Source of the DNA: Accumulibacter sp.
GTDB lineage: Bacteria; Pseudomonadota; Gammaproteobacteria; Burkholderiales; Rhodocyclaceae
DNA: 64,000 nt
Reading direction: 5' to 3'
NCBI RefSeq assembly: GCF_036625195.1
Contig: NZ_JAZKUG010000001.1
Coordinates: 2,294,001 to 2,358,000, forward strand
Every line of letters begins with the position of its first letter. The first letter of the stretch is position 1. Made by a program: the position numbers and the translations under genes. Under the pieces are notes generated by a model, which was not told where the DNA came from, searched no databases, and was given only the letters and a program-made list of their open reading frames with translations. This document shows positions 43,796-51,697 of this stretch, in pieces.

Positions 43796-44323
43796 TCATT
43801 TGAGATTCTTCACCGCGTTATATAATGGAGTCAGAGTTAATGGCTGGTCGAAGAATTGTTCACAGTCAGAAGGGTCTTTGGCGTACCAATTGTACAGAAT
43901 CAGCGCCAGGCCCGAAACGTGGTCCAACGCGTTCCTTTTTGCGGCCAGGCAAATCGGTTCTTGCCGCGTGATGATCAGCAAAATACCGTTAAGCATGGCA
44001 TATCCTGGCCCAATGAAACAGCTCGCAACAGCGACGACTAGCAAGGCTGCAGAAAAACCGCCAACTAGGCGGCGCGTCGCTTTCTTGTCCGCGATGGAAA
44101 TCACTATAAGGTTGATGTGGTAGCCTTCCTGGTTAGGCTGAGCGAATAGGGCGATAGGCGGAGGAGGATTATCAAGCATCTCGCGTGATATAAAGCTCTG
44201 GAGAAGGTCTTGATCGGCCATGAATTCCTGGAGATAGCGCTCTCGCTTAAAGCACTGCCAGAACTGACGCCCGACAAAATACGTTGTGATAGCCAGACAG
44301 ATTTCGGCGAGTATTTGCAGCAT
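43796..44323 (-). CDS. Membrane protein of unknown function (cassette gene)
   Basis: 175 residues from ATG 44323 (MLQILAEICLAITTYFVGRQFWQ). Hydrophobic segments lie at the N-terminus and centre (LVGGFSAALLVVAVASCFIGPGYAML). The FVGRQFWQCFKRERYLQEF start resembles small membrane proteins often found in integrons and near defence genes, but no family can be named. The stop is about 55 bases from attC site E. Confidence 0.6.
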   Translation of the reverse strand: MLQILAEICLAITTYFVGRQFWQCFKRERYLQEFMADQDLLQSFISREMLDNPPPPIALFAQPNQEGYHINLIVISIADKKATRRLVGGFSAALLVVAVASCFIGPGYAMLNGILLIITRQEPICLAAKRNALDHVSGLALILYNWYAKDPSDCEQFFDQPLTLTPLYNAVKNLK

Positions 44324-44444
44324 CGTTCGGTCCTTTTCCCGCACCTCAACAACCATGACTACAATAGGACGACAATAGGGGAAAGAGCACGGTTTCTATC
44401 GCTGATCAGCTAATTGGCCTGACTCTCGTGCATGAGCGCGCGGG

Positions 44445-44819
44445 CTATTGCGTAAGCGAGCAATAAGGGAAACTTTCGAGGAATTGCCACTTAAGGAGCT
44501 TGGCCTCTGCATCGCTCGGCATTGGGGCGGGAGAAATTGTTACCAAGAAATCGGCGACCAACAGGAACGGCAAAGCTATTACAAACGATACAGCACGAAT
44601 CGGTGGCATTCCTTTGGAGAGCTTGGCGAGCGCCATGATAGCTCCAACCAGCACGACCCAGACGAGATTGAATACCATCAGCAAAAGCAACAAGGGTAAC
44701 TTCAAGGCCTGCATCAATAGGTAAACCGGGGTGAGAACAAACATCAGCAGCGTTCCCACGAAGCGGAAAGGCATGGTGATGGCCAAGAAAGCCTTTTGCT
44801 CCCAATAGAGTGGGTGCAC
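44445..44819 (-). CDS. Small membrane protein (cassette gene)
   Basis: 124 residues if GTG 44819 is the start; the frame continues to ATG 44846, but that part lies inside attC site D. Three hydrophobic helices are visible (FRFVGTLLMFVLTPVYLLMQ, LPLLLLLMVFNLVWVVLVGA, RAVSFVIALPFLLVADFLV). No family is recognised. It shares its cassette with the gene at 43796. Confidence 0.55.
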   Translation of the reverse strand: MHPLYWEQKAFLAITMPFRFVGTLLMFVLTPVYLLMQALKLPLLLLLMVFNLVWVVLVGAIMALAKLSKGMPPIRAVSFVIALPFLLVADFLVTISPAPMPSDAEAKLLKWQFLESFPYCSLTQ

Positions 44820-44828
44820 AGTGATGTC

Positions 44829-44897
44829 CCCTAACGTGGAGGTCACCGGCGCTGCGCGGCTTTATCGCGCAGCGTCCGGTGGACCGCAGGGTTATGC
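44829..44897 (-). repeat. attC site D
   Basis: Starts CCCTAAC and ends GTTATGC; stem GCTGCGCGGCTTTATCGCGC with outer arms GTCACCGG and CCGGTGGAC. The gene at 44892 ends within it. Confidence 0.82.
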
Positions 44898-45185
44898 ATC
44901 TGTTTTCACCTTCTTGGCGGTCGCAAGGAGCAGGATAGCGGCGGCAATATCAACGAGCGCCCACAACTCCTTTGAGAGATGCACCTTCACGATTGGATTG
45001 AACAGTAGTGCCGCCAAGCCGAAGACCCAAGGAAGAACCCTGTGCTTTCTATCGGCTGCGACGAACGCAGCAAATGCAAAGACGCCGCACGCGACCAGCC
45101 GTAGCAAGGTGTAGTAGCCGTAAGGGAGAGGCGCTGCGCCAACGAAGAGCAGGGCGGCACAGGCGTAGATAACTCCAACGGGCAT
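44892..45185 (-). CDS. Small four-helix membrane protein (DUF6804-like)
   Basis: 97 residues, almost wholly hydrophobic: VIYACAALLFVGAAPLPYGYY, LVACGVFAFAAFVAADRKH, LPWVFGLAALLFNPIVKVHL and LVDIAAAILLLATAKK. The YYTLLRLVACG and LFNPI.K.HL.KELW segments match a widespread small membrane family (DUF6804, named from memory). The start overlaps the stop of the gene at 45185, and the end lies in attC site D, so a gene pair travels as one cassette. Confidence 0.65.
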   Translation of the reverse strand: MPVGVIYACAALLFVGAAPLPYGYYTLLRLVACGVFAFAAFVAADRKHRVLPWVFGLAALLFNPIVKVHLSKELWALVDIAAAILLLATAKKVKTDA

Positions 45186-45478
45186 TACCGCTTAACCAAG
45201 GCGAACACGGATGCCAAGACACCGGGGATGACAAAAGCCAGGCCAGGGGCAGCGAATAGGGCAGCCAAAGCCCAGTGCCAGCCCCACACGTTCATTGCGC
45301 CGAAGAAAGAACCGATGGTGATTGGCAACGTGAAACGGAACATCAGCGCGGCGATGAGAGCGCCCCATGCCCACCCTGCGCCCATACCGTGCTCAATTCC
45401 GACGAAGCCGGCCGCAAGCTGCGCGAGGCCAAACGCGAGAAAGGCAAGAAAACCAGCAATACCAAGGACTGCGTTCAT
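45185..45478 (-). CDS. Small membrane protein coupled to the DUF6804-like gene
   Basis: 97 residues with three helices (LGIAGFLAFLAFGLAQLAAGF, WAWGALIAALMFRFTLPITIG, WALAALFAAPGLAFVIPGVLA). No family is recognised. Its last base is shared with the start of the next gene. The ATG lies 16 bases from attC site C. Two co-translated small membrane proteins in one cassette suggest a heteromeric membrane complex. Confidence 0.6.
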   Translation of the reverse strand: MNAVLGIAGFLAFLAFGLAQLAAGFVGIEHGMGAGWAWGALIAALMFRFTLPITIGSFFGAMNVWGWHWALAALFAAPGLAFVIPGVLASVFALVKR

Positions 45479-45493
45479 AGCGTGTCTCCAGAT

Positions 45494-45563
45494 GGATAAC
45501 GTCCAAGCTCAGGGACGCTGCGCGGCTTTATCGCGCAGCGTCCCTTGGAGCGCAGTGTTAGAG
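45494..45563 (-). repeat. attC site C
   Basis: Starts GGATAAC and ends GTTAGAG; inner arms AGGGACGCTGCGC and GCGCAGCGTCCCT around GGCTTTATC. The gene at 45509 runs into it. Confidence 0.8.
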
Positions 45564-45859
45564 GGCTCTTGGCGATTGGCCAGTAGTCCGCCAGCGAACC
45601 CGATGACGGCAAAAAGAACGTTTGCAAAGAGCGAGGCCTCGATCTTTCCGAAATCGAAGAACAAACCCGCGATGGTAATTCCAAACGCGAGAAGAAGAAC
45701 GCCAGTGGAGAAACGACCGAAGCCCGGTGTCTTCGTGGCAAAGATGCCGACAAGCACGCCAACACCAAGCAGAAAAACACCGAGAGCCACCCAGAGTTCG
45801 GAAGTCACAGTTTTCCACCAGTCCTCAATCTTCGGCGCGGCTGGCGAGCCAGCCACCAA
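45509..45859 (-). CDS. Small membrane protein ending inside attC site C
   Basis: 116 residues with three or four helices (LWVALGVFLLGVGVLVGIFA, FSTGVLLLAFGITIAGLFF, ASLFANVLFAVIGFAGGLLA). The last 17 residues (ALQGTLRDKAAQRP) are encoded by the attC site. The start overlaps the end of the upstream gene by 35 bases. No family is recognised. Confidence 0.6.
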   Translation of the reverse strand: MVAGSPAAPKIEDWWKTVTSELWVALGVFLLGVGVLVGIFATKTPGFGRFSTGVLLLAFGITIAGLFFDFGKIEASLFANVLFAVIGFAGGLLANRQEPSNTALQGTLRDKAAQRP

Positions 45860-46157
45860 GCGCCATTAGTCCAAAGAGCGCCACGACAAAGGCGAGCCAG
45901 AGAAGCAACCACGTGGAGTAGCCGTTAATGGCGTTTCCTGTCGTACTCCAAGCGGAGACAAAAACGACAATCTCTGCAACTATGGGAAAGGTAAATGCCG
46001 CACCGGCTGCGACGTAACCCCAGAAGCCCGGCCCAGCTAGACCGTAGGCAACGATCGCTGTGAAGAAATGCAGGATTGCGCCGCTTATCCAAACAAGTGG
46101 CATGGCGAACATGGAAGGAACTACAAGGACGCCTCCAATGATCTGGCGGATCTTCAT
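45825..46157 (-). CDS. Small membrane protein (cassette gene)
   Basis: 110 residues from ATG 46157 (MKIRQIIGGVLVVPSMFAMP). Three to four hydrophobic helices, including FFTAIVAYGLAGPGFWGYVA and STWLLLWLAFVVALFGLMAL. No family is recognised. The upstream part of the frame lies within attC site B and is not counted. It forms a two-gene cassette with 45509-45859. Confidence 0.6.
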   Translation of the reverse strand: MKIRQIIGGVLVVPSMFAMPLVWISGAILHFFTAIVAYGLAGPGFWGYVAAGAAFTFPIVAEIVVFVSAWSTTGNAINGYSTWLLLWLAFVVALFGLMALGGWLASRAED

Positions 46158-46165
46158 ATGGAGCC

Positions 46166-46233
46166 CTCTAACGTAGAAGTGAGCGGCCTTGCGCGGCTTT
46201 ATGCGCAAGGTCCGCTCGACTGCCGGGTTGGGC
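46166..46233 (-). repeat. attC site B
   Basis: Starts CTCTAAC and ends GTTGGGC; inner arms GCGGCCTTGCGC and GCGCAAGGTCCGC around GGCTTTAT. It follows the secreted-protein cassette. Confidence 0.78.
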
Positions 46234-46338
46234 GGCGCGGCGCACTACTTCGAGCACGACGAAGCACATGGTGGATAGCTCAATGTGACCGACATCTTGT
46301 TGAGACAAATTACGTGGTCATGCGCTTCACGCAATATT

Positions 46339-47229
46339 TCAACACCAAGGAACGCAGACTCTAGTGCCACCGGGTAGCGTCGCGGTCGGAGGGTCAATCT
46401 TGGGGAGTGGAATATTAGGCAGCGGGATATTTGGCAAAGGAAGATTCGGTAAATTGACTGTCGGAAATTCAATTTTCCATTGGCTTGGGTCGAGGGCCTT
46501 TATAACTTGCCTTGCGACGCCCCCATCTCCGCCCAGCAACTTGTTAAGCTCACTGTTCGGCCCGCCCTGAATGCCATATTTCTGAATATCGGTAATGCTT
46601 ATGCCGCTGGTGGCACGAAAATATTTCGCTAGATCACCCTTCTCGGTCTGAGCGGCGCTCCAATTGTTACCCAAGAGTGCGAGTGCATTGCCTATGGTGC
46701 CCCGCAAGACCTGTGACACAACGTCTGGTTTGCACGATGAATCCAACTTTTGCTTTTCACTATTGATAGTCTTCTCAAGTGCATCGCGTGATTCAACAAG
46801 CTTTGGGCGAATCTTGCCATCGTAGTCAGCCTTGTACACGAGGCGAACGTATTCTGCCTCCTTCTCCGACGTGACCACCTTTGGATAAACCTGGCTCATG
46901 AATAACGCATGGGCGTCAAATTGTGGATCCTTTGCCTTCATTGCATCCAAGATCGCCTTGGTGCCAGGATCATCGGACCACGCCTTGTACGCGCCTTCGC
47001 GAATCGCTTCCACATATAGACCTCGCAACTCGCCGGGTGGTTCGACTCGGCCATCCCATTCACGAATAGCTTGATCGGCACGACTTCTAATTGCAGCGCT
47101 ATTCGAATTAAATGTTTTTTCGGCATCTACGCATGGATCGGCCCAGTCGAGCAACCCCGCAGCATGCGCGGGCTGAAAGGCGAAGGGAATGAAAAAAAAT
47201 GAGGCAATAATGAGTGGGGAGGCTTTCAT
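46339..47229 (-). CDS. Secreted protein with PLPNI repeats (cassette gene)
   Basis: 296 residues. A signal peptide (SPLIIASFFFIPFAFQPAHA) is followed by a helical region of 190 residues, the motif GGPNSELNKLLGG, and a C-terminal repeat of (L/I)PLPNI units (about residues 258-280) before CVPWC. Cys residues are consistent with export. No family is recognised. It shares the GPN motif and cassette with the smaller secreted gene just upstream, suggesting that the two work together outside the cytoplasm. Confidence 0.6.
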   Translation of the reverse strand: MKASPLIIASFFFIPFAFQPAHAAGLLDWADPCVDAEKTFNSNSAAIRSRADQAIREWDGRVEPPGELRGLYVEAIREGAYKAWSDDPGTKAILDAMKAKDPQFDAHALFMSQVYPKVVTSEKEAEYVRLVYKADYDGKIRPKLVESRDALEKTINSEKQKLDSSCKPDVVSQVLRGTIGNALALLGNNWSAAQTEKGDLAKYFRATSGISITDIQKYGIQGGPNSELNKLLGGDGGVARQVIKALDPSQWKIEFPTVNLPNLPLPNIPLPNIPLPKIDPPTATLPGGTRVCVPWC

Positions 47230-47269
47230 ATCATGCTTCCTTTGCGGCAGTGGTAGTTGAAGAACGCGC

Positions 47270-47656
47270 CTAGAGTTTGATATTCATGCGCTCAAGCGCC
47301 TTGATCACATCATTGTTTTTCCCTGGACCTTCAAGCACGTCTTTGCGCATTGTTTCCCATGCCTTAACTAGGTCGTTGTTGGGGCCAAGCCCGCCTCGCT
47401 GGAGATCGCCGAGCACAGTATTAATTGACTTTAGGATTGCTCCGTTTGGGCCGAACCCCTTGTCCCCCTTATTTAGTTCATCTCCAATGGTCTTGAGTCC
47501 GATGATAATGAGTGCGGTGACTGGATCAACTGGGGCGCAAACACCGGCCTCATTGCAGATCTCTGCAACAACGTCGGCTTGTGCCATGACCAAACCCGGA
47601 CTAACAGCAGCGGTGATTCCGATGATGCAAGTCAATATCTGTTTTCGAACTTTCAT
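47270..47656 (-). CDS. Small secreted protein (cassette gene)
   Basis: 128 residues with a signal peptide (ILTCIIGITAAVSPGLVMAQA). The mature part has CNEAGVCAPVDPVTALIII, then three spaced segments FGPNGAILK, LGPNNDLVKAW and GPGKNNDVIKAL, an imperfect GPN repeat. No family is recognised. It lies 41 bases upstream of the larger secreted gene, with no attC between them, so they form one cassette. Confidence 0.55.
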   Translation of the reverse strand: MKVRKQILTCIIGITAAVSPGLVMAQADVVAEICNEAGVCAPVDPVTALIIIGLKTIGDELNKGDKGFGPNGAILKSINTVLGDLQRGGLGPNNDLVKAWETMRKDVLEGPGKNNDVIKALERMNIKL

Positions 47657-47747
47657 TGAGGTTCCTCCTTTGAAGTGAGCAAGATGACGCGTTACGACGC
47701 GGCGCCAAGATACGAAGCGATGAGCTGAGGGGCTGCACCTTTCTGCC

Positions 47748-47840
47748 GCCCAACGTTCAGTCTACGCCAAATCCGGCGTAGACCCCGCTGGCCCGCGGGG
47801 CGCTCGCCGGGGCAGTTTGCCCGGCGAGCCGGTGCATAAC
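47748..47840 (-). repeat. Composite attC-like site A at the array end
   Basis: Starts GCCCAAC as attC sites do, then has two separate stems (GTCTACGCC/GGCGTAGAC and CTCGCCGGG/CCCGGCGAG) and ends GCATAAC instead of GTTRRRY. It looks like halves of two attC sites joined by deletion, and forms the border of the array toward the decay zone. Confidence 0.5.
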
Positions 47841-48168
47841 TCAAAGTCTCCAGCGCAACAGTCGGAAAAATAACAAGCTTTTTTCATGAACACCCCCAAA
47901 CGTTCCGCGGTAGACACCACCGTCAGCGGAATATGCACCCCGCTCGACCGGGAAAGACCCCTCGCTGTCGCGGCGGAGCCAGCACCCGTCGACGGAAAAC
48001 CCCCTTGCTGGCGCCAGCATAGTCAGCGGAGCGCGGGTTGTCCAGATGCTCGATCCTTTGGCGCCGCGCGCTTGCCCCAGCGGTCTGCATACCATCGCGG
48101 ATGGCGCGCAGTCGTTGGGTGCTTCCATTCCCGTGACGACGCGCAGCGCTGTGGGCCGGAAGGTCGTA

Positions 48169-48569
48169 GCGGGTGATCGGCCGGTAGGGGATCCTTTGCG
48201 GGTGGGAGGCTTCCGCGTCGAGGCGGCGCCGCTTGTCTTGCTCGTACTCGGGATCGTTGCCGCTGAAGAAGCGCCACTGTGAGTCGCCCTCGCAGGCCAA
48301 GAGTTGCGAGCAGATGCGGTCGAGGAAGCCAGCGATCGTGCGAGATCACCCGTACGCAGCCGGCGAACTCGAGCAACGCGTCCTCGAGTGCGCGCAGCGT
48401 TTCGACGTCGAGGTCCTTCCATGGCTCGTCGAGCAGGAGGAGGTTGCCACCGGCGATCAGCGTCTTCTCCAGGTGCAGCCGCCGGCGCTCGCCGCCCGCC
48501 GCCCGAGAGCTGGCCGAGGAGTTTCTGCTGGTCGGCGCCCTTGCGGTTGAAGCGGCGGATGGTAGGCAT
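48169..48569 (-). pseudogene. 3' fragment of ettA (ABC-F translation factor), frameshifted
   Basis: On the minus strand three frames in turn encode RFNRKGADQQKLLGQLSGG, then RRLHLEKTLIAGGNLLLLDEP and RALEDALLEFAGCVRVISHDRW, then ACEGDSQWRFFSGNDPEYEQDK and RIPYRPITR. These are the second ABC signature, Walker B, switch His and C-terminus of EttA. Changes in frame near 48500 and 48300 and the loss of the first 380 or so residues make it a relic. The substitution EPWKDLD for EPSNDLD also shows decay. Confidence 0.8.
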
Positions 48570-48903
48570 GTCCCGGCTCGAGCACGGCGCAGCAATGGAC
48601 GGACAGCGGCGATCAGGCACGGTGCGCCGGCCGTGGCGACGCGATCAACGCGCGCCATCCCACGCAGGGCAGGGACGCCGACGAACGACGTGCCGGCGGC
48701 GTTGCCATCCACATCCGCCGGTCATCGCAGCACGGCCGCCGCGACCGCTGCCACGCCACGCGCAGTCGCAGCGGAATCTCTGCTCGCGGCACGGGCCTCG
48801 CCGGGCGGCAGGCTCGGTCGCATGCACACCCGGCCGCGCTCGGTCGGCCGCGCTCGGCGCGGCGACGCAGACAGTCGAGCACCCCATCAACCGCTTGCCA
48901 GAA

Positions 48904-48918
48904 AGCGCGCAGCGCGCT
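48904..48918. repeat. 15-base palindrome AGCGCGC-A-GCGCGCT
   Basis: The 400-base stretch 48570-48967 has no gene that can be supported. This perfect palindrome lies 50 bases before the next gene and is followed by an AT-rich run; it may be an operator or a terminator stem. Confidence 0.3.
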
Positions 48919-48967
48919 AATTTCCCTTCTGCAATCCTGCCATCAACCCTTTACCGGAGACCCCATC

Positions 48968-49648
48968 ATGAATGACCGGGAAACTCGCCGTTATGACATG
49001 TTCGGCCGCGTGCAGACTTTCGGCAATGGCAACGCTGCGGACTTTGCTGCCGGCAGCAAGGCGGCCGGGCATTTTGCCCGGCTGGCGCAGATCATCCGGG
49101 ACCTGGATGGCGAAAAAGCGCAGCAGGGTGGCGGTTCGGCGACCGCCAAGGACGTCCTCTTCGATTCGCTGCGCCTCGATCTGCAGGCCATCGCCCGCAC
49201 GGCGCGCGCCATCGACGCGGGCGAACCCGGCTTCGCCGACCGTTTTCGCAGCCCGGAAAGCGCGGCCCGGAACGTGCTGCTCACCGCCGCCGATGCCTTT
49301 GCCCGCGAACTCGCCGACCCGGCCGTCGCGGCGAAGTTCATCGCTTACGAATTGCCCGCGGATTTCGTCGCCGAACTCGCGGACGATGTCGCCGCGATCC
49401 GTTCCGCCGAGTCGAGCATGCAGTCCGACGACCAGAGCGGCGTCGCCAGCACCGCCGCCGTCGGCCGCCTGATCCGCGAAGGAATGGCCGAAGTGATGCA
49501 GCTCGATGCGATCATCAACAACAAGTACGCCCGCAGCCCCGCCAAGCTGCGCGCCTGGGATAGCGCCAGCCACATCGAGCGCGCGCCGCGGCGCGAGAAG
49601 AAGCCCGCCGGCGGCACGCCGCCGAGCTCGACGAAGGCCGCGCAGTAG
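48968..49648 (+). CDS. Unrecognised helical protein
   Basis: 226 residues, helical, with a Gly/Lys/Pro-rich C-terminal tail. ATG is preceded by CCGGAGACC. The sequence GKAAGHFARLAQIIRDLDGEK-like segment, then DSLRLDLQAIARTARAIDAGEPGFADRFR, is similar to a family of uncharacterised proteins often encoded near transposase or phage remnants, but I cannot name a domain. It is intact amid pseudogenes and codon use is normal. Confidence 0.65.
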   Translation: MNDRETRRYDMFGRVQTFGNGNAADFAAGSKAAGHFARLAQIIRDLDGEKAQQGGGSATAKDVLFDSLRLDLQAIARTARAIDAGEPGFADRFRSPESAARNVLLTAADAFARELADPAVAAKFIAYELPADFVAELADDVAAIRSAESSMQSDDQSGVASTAAVGRLIREGMAEVMQLDAIINNKYARSPAKLRAWDSASHIERAPRREKKPAGGTPPSSTKAAQ

Positions 49649-49720
49649 CCGCTGCGCGCGCCGATCGGCTGGCGGGCCACTCGGCTCCAGTCACTTCGTC
49701 GCGCGCAGATCTGCGAACGC

Positions 49721-50157
49721 CTACGACGGCGCCAGCAGCGTGAGTTGATTGCGCGCGAGCAACCTTCTGAAGTCACGGTCGAAGGTGACCAGGTGCTCGC
49801 CCAGATGGACGGCAGCCGCCGCCAGCCAGGCATCTGGCACATCGTTTCCACCGAGGCCCTTGTCGAGGCATTGCTGCCGAAGCTTCGCCCTCTCCGGTCC
49901 AAGGGTCGCCAATTGCACACCGGGCGATGCCACCAGCGCGTCGACAAAGGCAATCGCGTCTTCGATGGGCGTCGTGTTCTGAAAGATCTTCGGACTTGTG
50001 ACGAGCCGGAGAAAGCTGGCCAGCACCATCGGCATCAAGGTGAAGACTGCGCCTTCGCTGGAAGTGCCCAGAGCCTGCTCCAGCCAGTCGCGCGCCACGC
50101 CATGATGGGATGATCGGTGCGCGAAGCGGCCAGCAGGACGTTGACGTCAGGCGTCAT
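49721..50157 (-). pseudogene. vapC: VapC-type PIN toxin with a one-base frameshift
   Basis: ATG 50157 starts MTPDVNVLLAASRTDHP, the usual start of this PIN group; then one base is missing in a CCC run at about 50104-50106, and the frame of the remaining gene (ARDWLEQALGTSSEGAVF, NDVPDAWLAAAAVHLGEHLVTFDRDFRRL) continues to 49721. Key acidic residues (D4, E in SSEGA region, D in NDVPDAW, D in TFDRDF) are encoded. A sequencing error in the C run is possible; otherwise the toxin is dead. It overlaps vapB by 11 bases. Confidence 0.75.
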
Positions 50158-50392
50158 CGCCGAGAGCCCGCAGCAAAGCCTTGTTGCTCAGCGGGTCCAC
50201 TCTTTCCACCAAGCCGCCCCGACCCTTGAAGACCGGCAAGCGAACTTGCCCGCGTCCGGACGCAGTCGCCTGCGCGCGCAGTCGTAGCTGCAGGCCTTCT
50301 TCGATCAAGCGCGTCAGGCTCGTCCGTTGCTGAGCCGCAAGGGCCTTGGCATCGGCAAGAAGCTGGTCGTTGAGGTTCAGTGTCGTCTTCAT
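50147..50392 (-). CDS. vapB: VapB-type antitoxin
   Basis: 81 residues. MKTTLNLNDQLLADAKALAAQQ followed by TSLTRLIEEGLQLRL is a ribbon-helix-helix N-terminus of the VapB type; the C-terminal half (RLPVFKGRGGLVERVDPLSNKALL) is the toxin-wrapping tail. The pair vapB-vapC overlaps by 11 bases. A perfect 18-base palindrome eight bases upstream of the start is the likely binding site for the VapB dimer. Confidence 0.85.
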   Translation of the reverse strand: MKTTLNLNDQLLADAKALAAQQRTSLTRLIEEGLQLRLRAQATASGRGQVRLPVFKGRGGLVERVDPLSNKALLRALGDDA

Positions 50393-50400
50393 GCCGGGAT

Positions 50401-50418
50401 AGTACAGATTTCTGTACT
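50401..50418. promoter_or_regulatory. vapBC operator palindrome
   Basis: AGTACAGA-TT-TCTGTACT, a perfect inverted repeat of 8+2+8 bases, nine bases before vapB. Ribbon-helix-helix antitoxins bind just such sites to autoregulate. The IS3 element begins about 70 bases further upstream. Confidence 0.7.
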
Positions 50419-50561
50419 GGCCCGGCAACGCTCTCGAACAGTGCGCGGGAGCCTCGCCGTCAGGGTTGTTGGCCCATTCAGGTATGTAGCCACCTGCGGC
50501 GGTTCCGGTTTTTCGGACAGTCGGATAAGCTAAGGCCGACCGAACCGAGAAGGCATGAAAG

Positions 50562-50867
50562 ATGGGCGTGAAACGCAAGCAACACGGTGCGCAATTCAAG
50601 GCGCAAGTCGCCATGGCGGCGCTGTCAGGGGAGAAGACGCTGGCCGAGCTGTCGGCGGAATACGGGGTGCATCCGACGATGATCAGCACCTGGAAGCAGG
50701 AATTGGTGAAGCGGGCTGGGGGGTTGTTCGAGCGCGGCGGCAAGACGGCCGCCGATCCGCAGAAGACCATCGACCGGCTGCACCAGAAGATTGGGCAACT
50801 GCAGGTCGAACGGGATTTCTTGGCGGGACAGCCCGCCATTGCCCGGCTGCTGAAAGGCGGGCAATGA
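50562..50867 (+). CDS. IS3-family transposase OrfA (helix-turn-helix subunit)
   Basis: 101 residues. KRKQHGAQFKAQVAMAALSGEKTLAELSAEYGVHPTMISTWKQEL is the IS3-type helix-turn-helix of OrfA, followed by a leucine-zipper-like helix (IDRLHQKIGQLQVERDFLAG). OrfA binds the element ends. Its stop overlaps the OrfB ATG (ATGA). In this family OrfAB is normally made by a -1 frameshift; here the overlap could also use re-initiation. Confidence 0.9.
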   Translation: MGVKRKQHGAQFKAQVAMAALSGEKTLAELSAEYGVHPTMISTWKQELVKRAGGLFERGGKTAADPQKTIDRLHQKIGQLQVERDFLAGQPAIARLLKGGQ

Positions 50868-51697
50868 TCAAGCCGAACGCGGAGCTGTCCCTTCAACGGC
50901 AAAGCCAGCTGCTGGGTGTGTCGCGCAGCAGCCTGTATTACCGACCGCGGCCGGAGTCGTCCGAGGAAGCCGAACTGCTGAAACGGCTGGACCGGATCTT
51001 CACCGAGCACCCGGTCTATGGCAGCCGGAGGCTGCAGGTGGCGCTGGCCCGGGAAGGCATCGAGGTCGGCCGCCGACGCATCCGGCGGCTGATGAAGAAG
51101 CTGGGGCTGTGGGCGGTTACCCCCAAGCCCGACACCAGCCGGCCTCACCCCGAGCACAAGGTCTATCCTTATCTGCTGCGCGGCCTCGTCATTGACCGGC
51201 CGAACCAGGTGTGGGCCACGGACATCACCTACATCCCGATGCAGAAGGGTTTCCTGTACCTGGTCGCCATCCTCGACTGGGCGACCCGGCGGGTGCTGGC
51301 TTGGCGGCTGTCCAACACGCTGACGGCGGACTTCTGCGTGGCGGCGCTCGAGGAGGCCATTGCCAAATACGGTCCCCCGGAAATCTTCAACACCGACCAG
51401 GGCTGCCAGTTCACCAGCGACGACTTCACCGGGGTCTTGAAGGCCCATGGCATCCGGATCAGCATGGATGGCCGCGGGCGCTGCCACGACAACATCTTCG
51501 TCGAACGCCTGTGGTGGACGGTCAAGCACGAGTGGGTCTATCTGCGCCCGGCCGCCAACGGCATCGAGCAAAAGAAGAGCCTTGCCGAGCTCTTCGACTG
51601 GTACAACCGCCGCCGGCCGCACCAGTCGCTCGATTGGCAGACGCCGGACGAGGCGTATTTCGGCCGCCAAGCGGCGGCGCAATCCAGGGTGGCGTAA
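50864..51697 (+). CDS. IS3-family transposase OrfB (DDE integrase domain)
   Basis: 277 residues. An HTH_21-like part (LLGVSRSSLYYRPRP, YGSRRLQVALAREG) precedes the rve integrase core with the DDE triad: D in WATDITYIPM, D in FNTDQGCQFTS and E in IFVERLWWTVKHE. The C-terminal IEQKKSLAELFDWYNRRRPHQSL segment is characteristic of the IS3 group. It cuts and joins the element ends in the cytoplasm. Confidence 0.93.
   Translation: MIKPNAELSLQRQSQLLGVSRSSLYYRPRPESSEEAELLKRLDRIFTEHPVYGSRRLQVALAREGIEVGRRRIRRLMKKLGLWAVTPKPDTSRPHPEHKVYPYLLRGLVIDRPNQVWATDITYIPMQKGFLYLVAILDWATRRVLAWRLSNTLTADFCVAALEEAIAKYGPPEIFNTDQGCQFTSDDFTGVLKAHGIRISMDGRGRCHDNIFVERLWWTVKHEWVYLRPAANGIEQKKSLAELFDWYNRRRPHQSLDWQTPDEAYFGRQAAAQSRVA

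Larger units (their letters stand above)
40495..47840 (-). mobile_element. Integron-like gene-cassette array without integrase (CALIN)
   Basis: Seven attC-type sites of 58-70 bp, plus one composite site, separate short minus-strand genes. Each starts with RYYYAAC-like and ends with GTTRRRY-like heptamers and, in most, shares the stem GCGCGGCTTTATCGCGC. Genes end in or just before the next site, as in integron cassettes, and are all on one strand without obvious promoters. No intI gene lies in the window; the side where it would be expected (above 47840) holds an ettA fragment. Cargo is lower in GC than the chromosome. Confidence 0.8.

Noticed and set aside
40495..47840. REP or terminator-type repeats instead of attC sites
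   Set aside because: Site ends match RYYYAAC/GTTRRRY, stems vary while ends stay, and genes end within the sites; this fits attC better, although a model search is needed.
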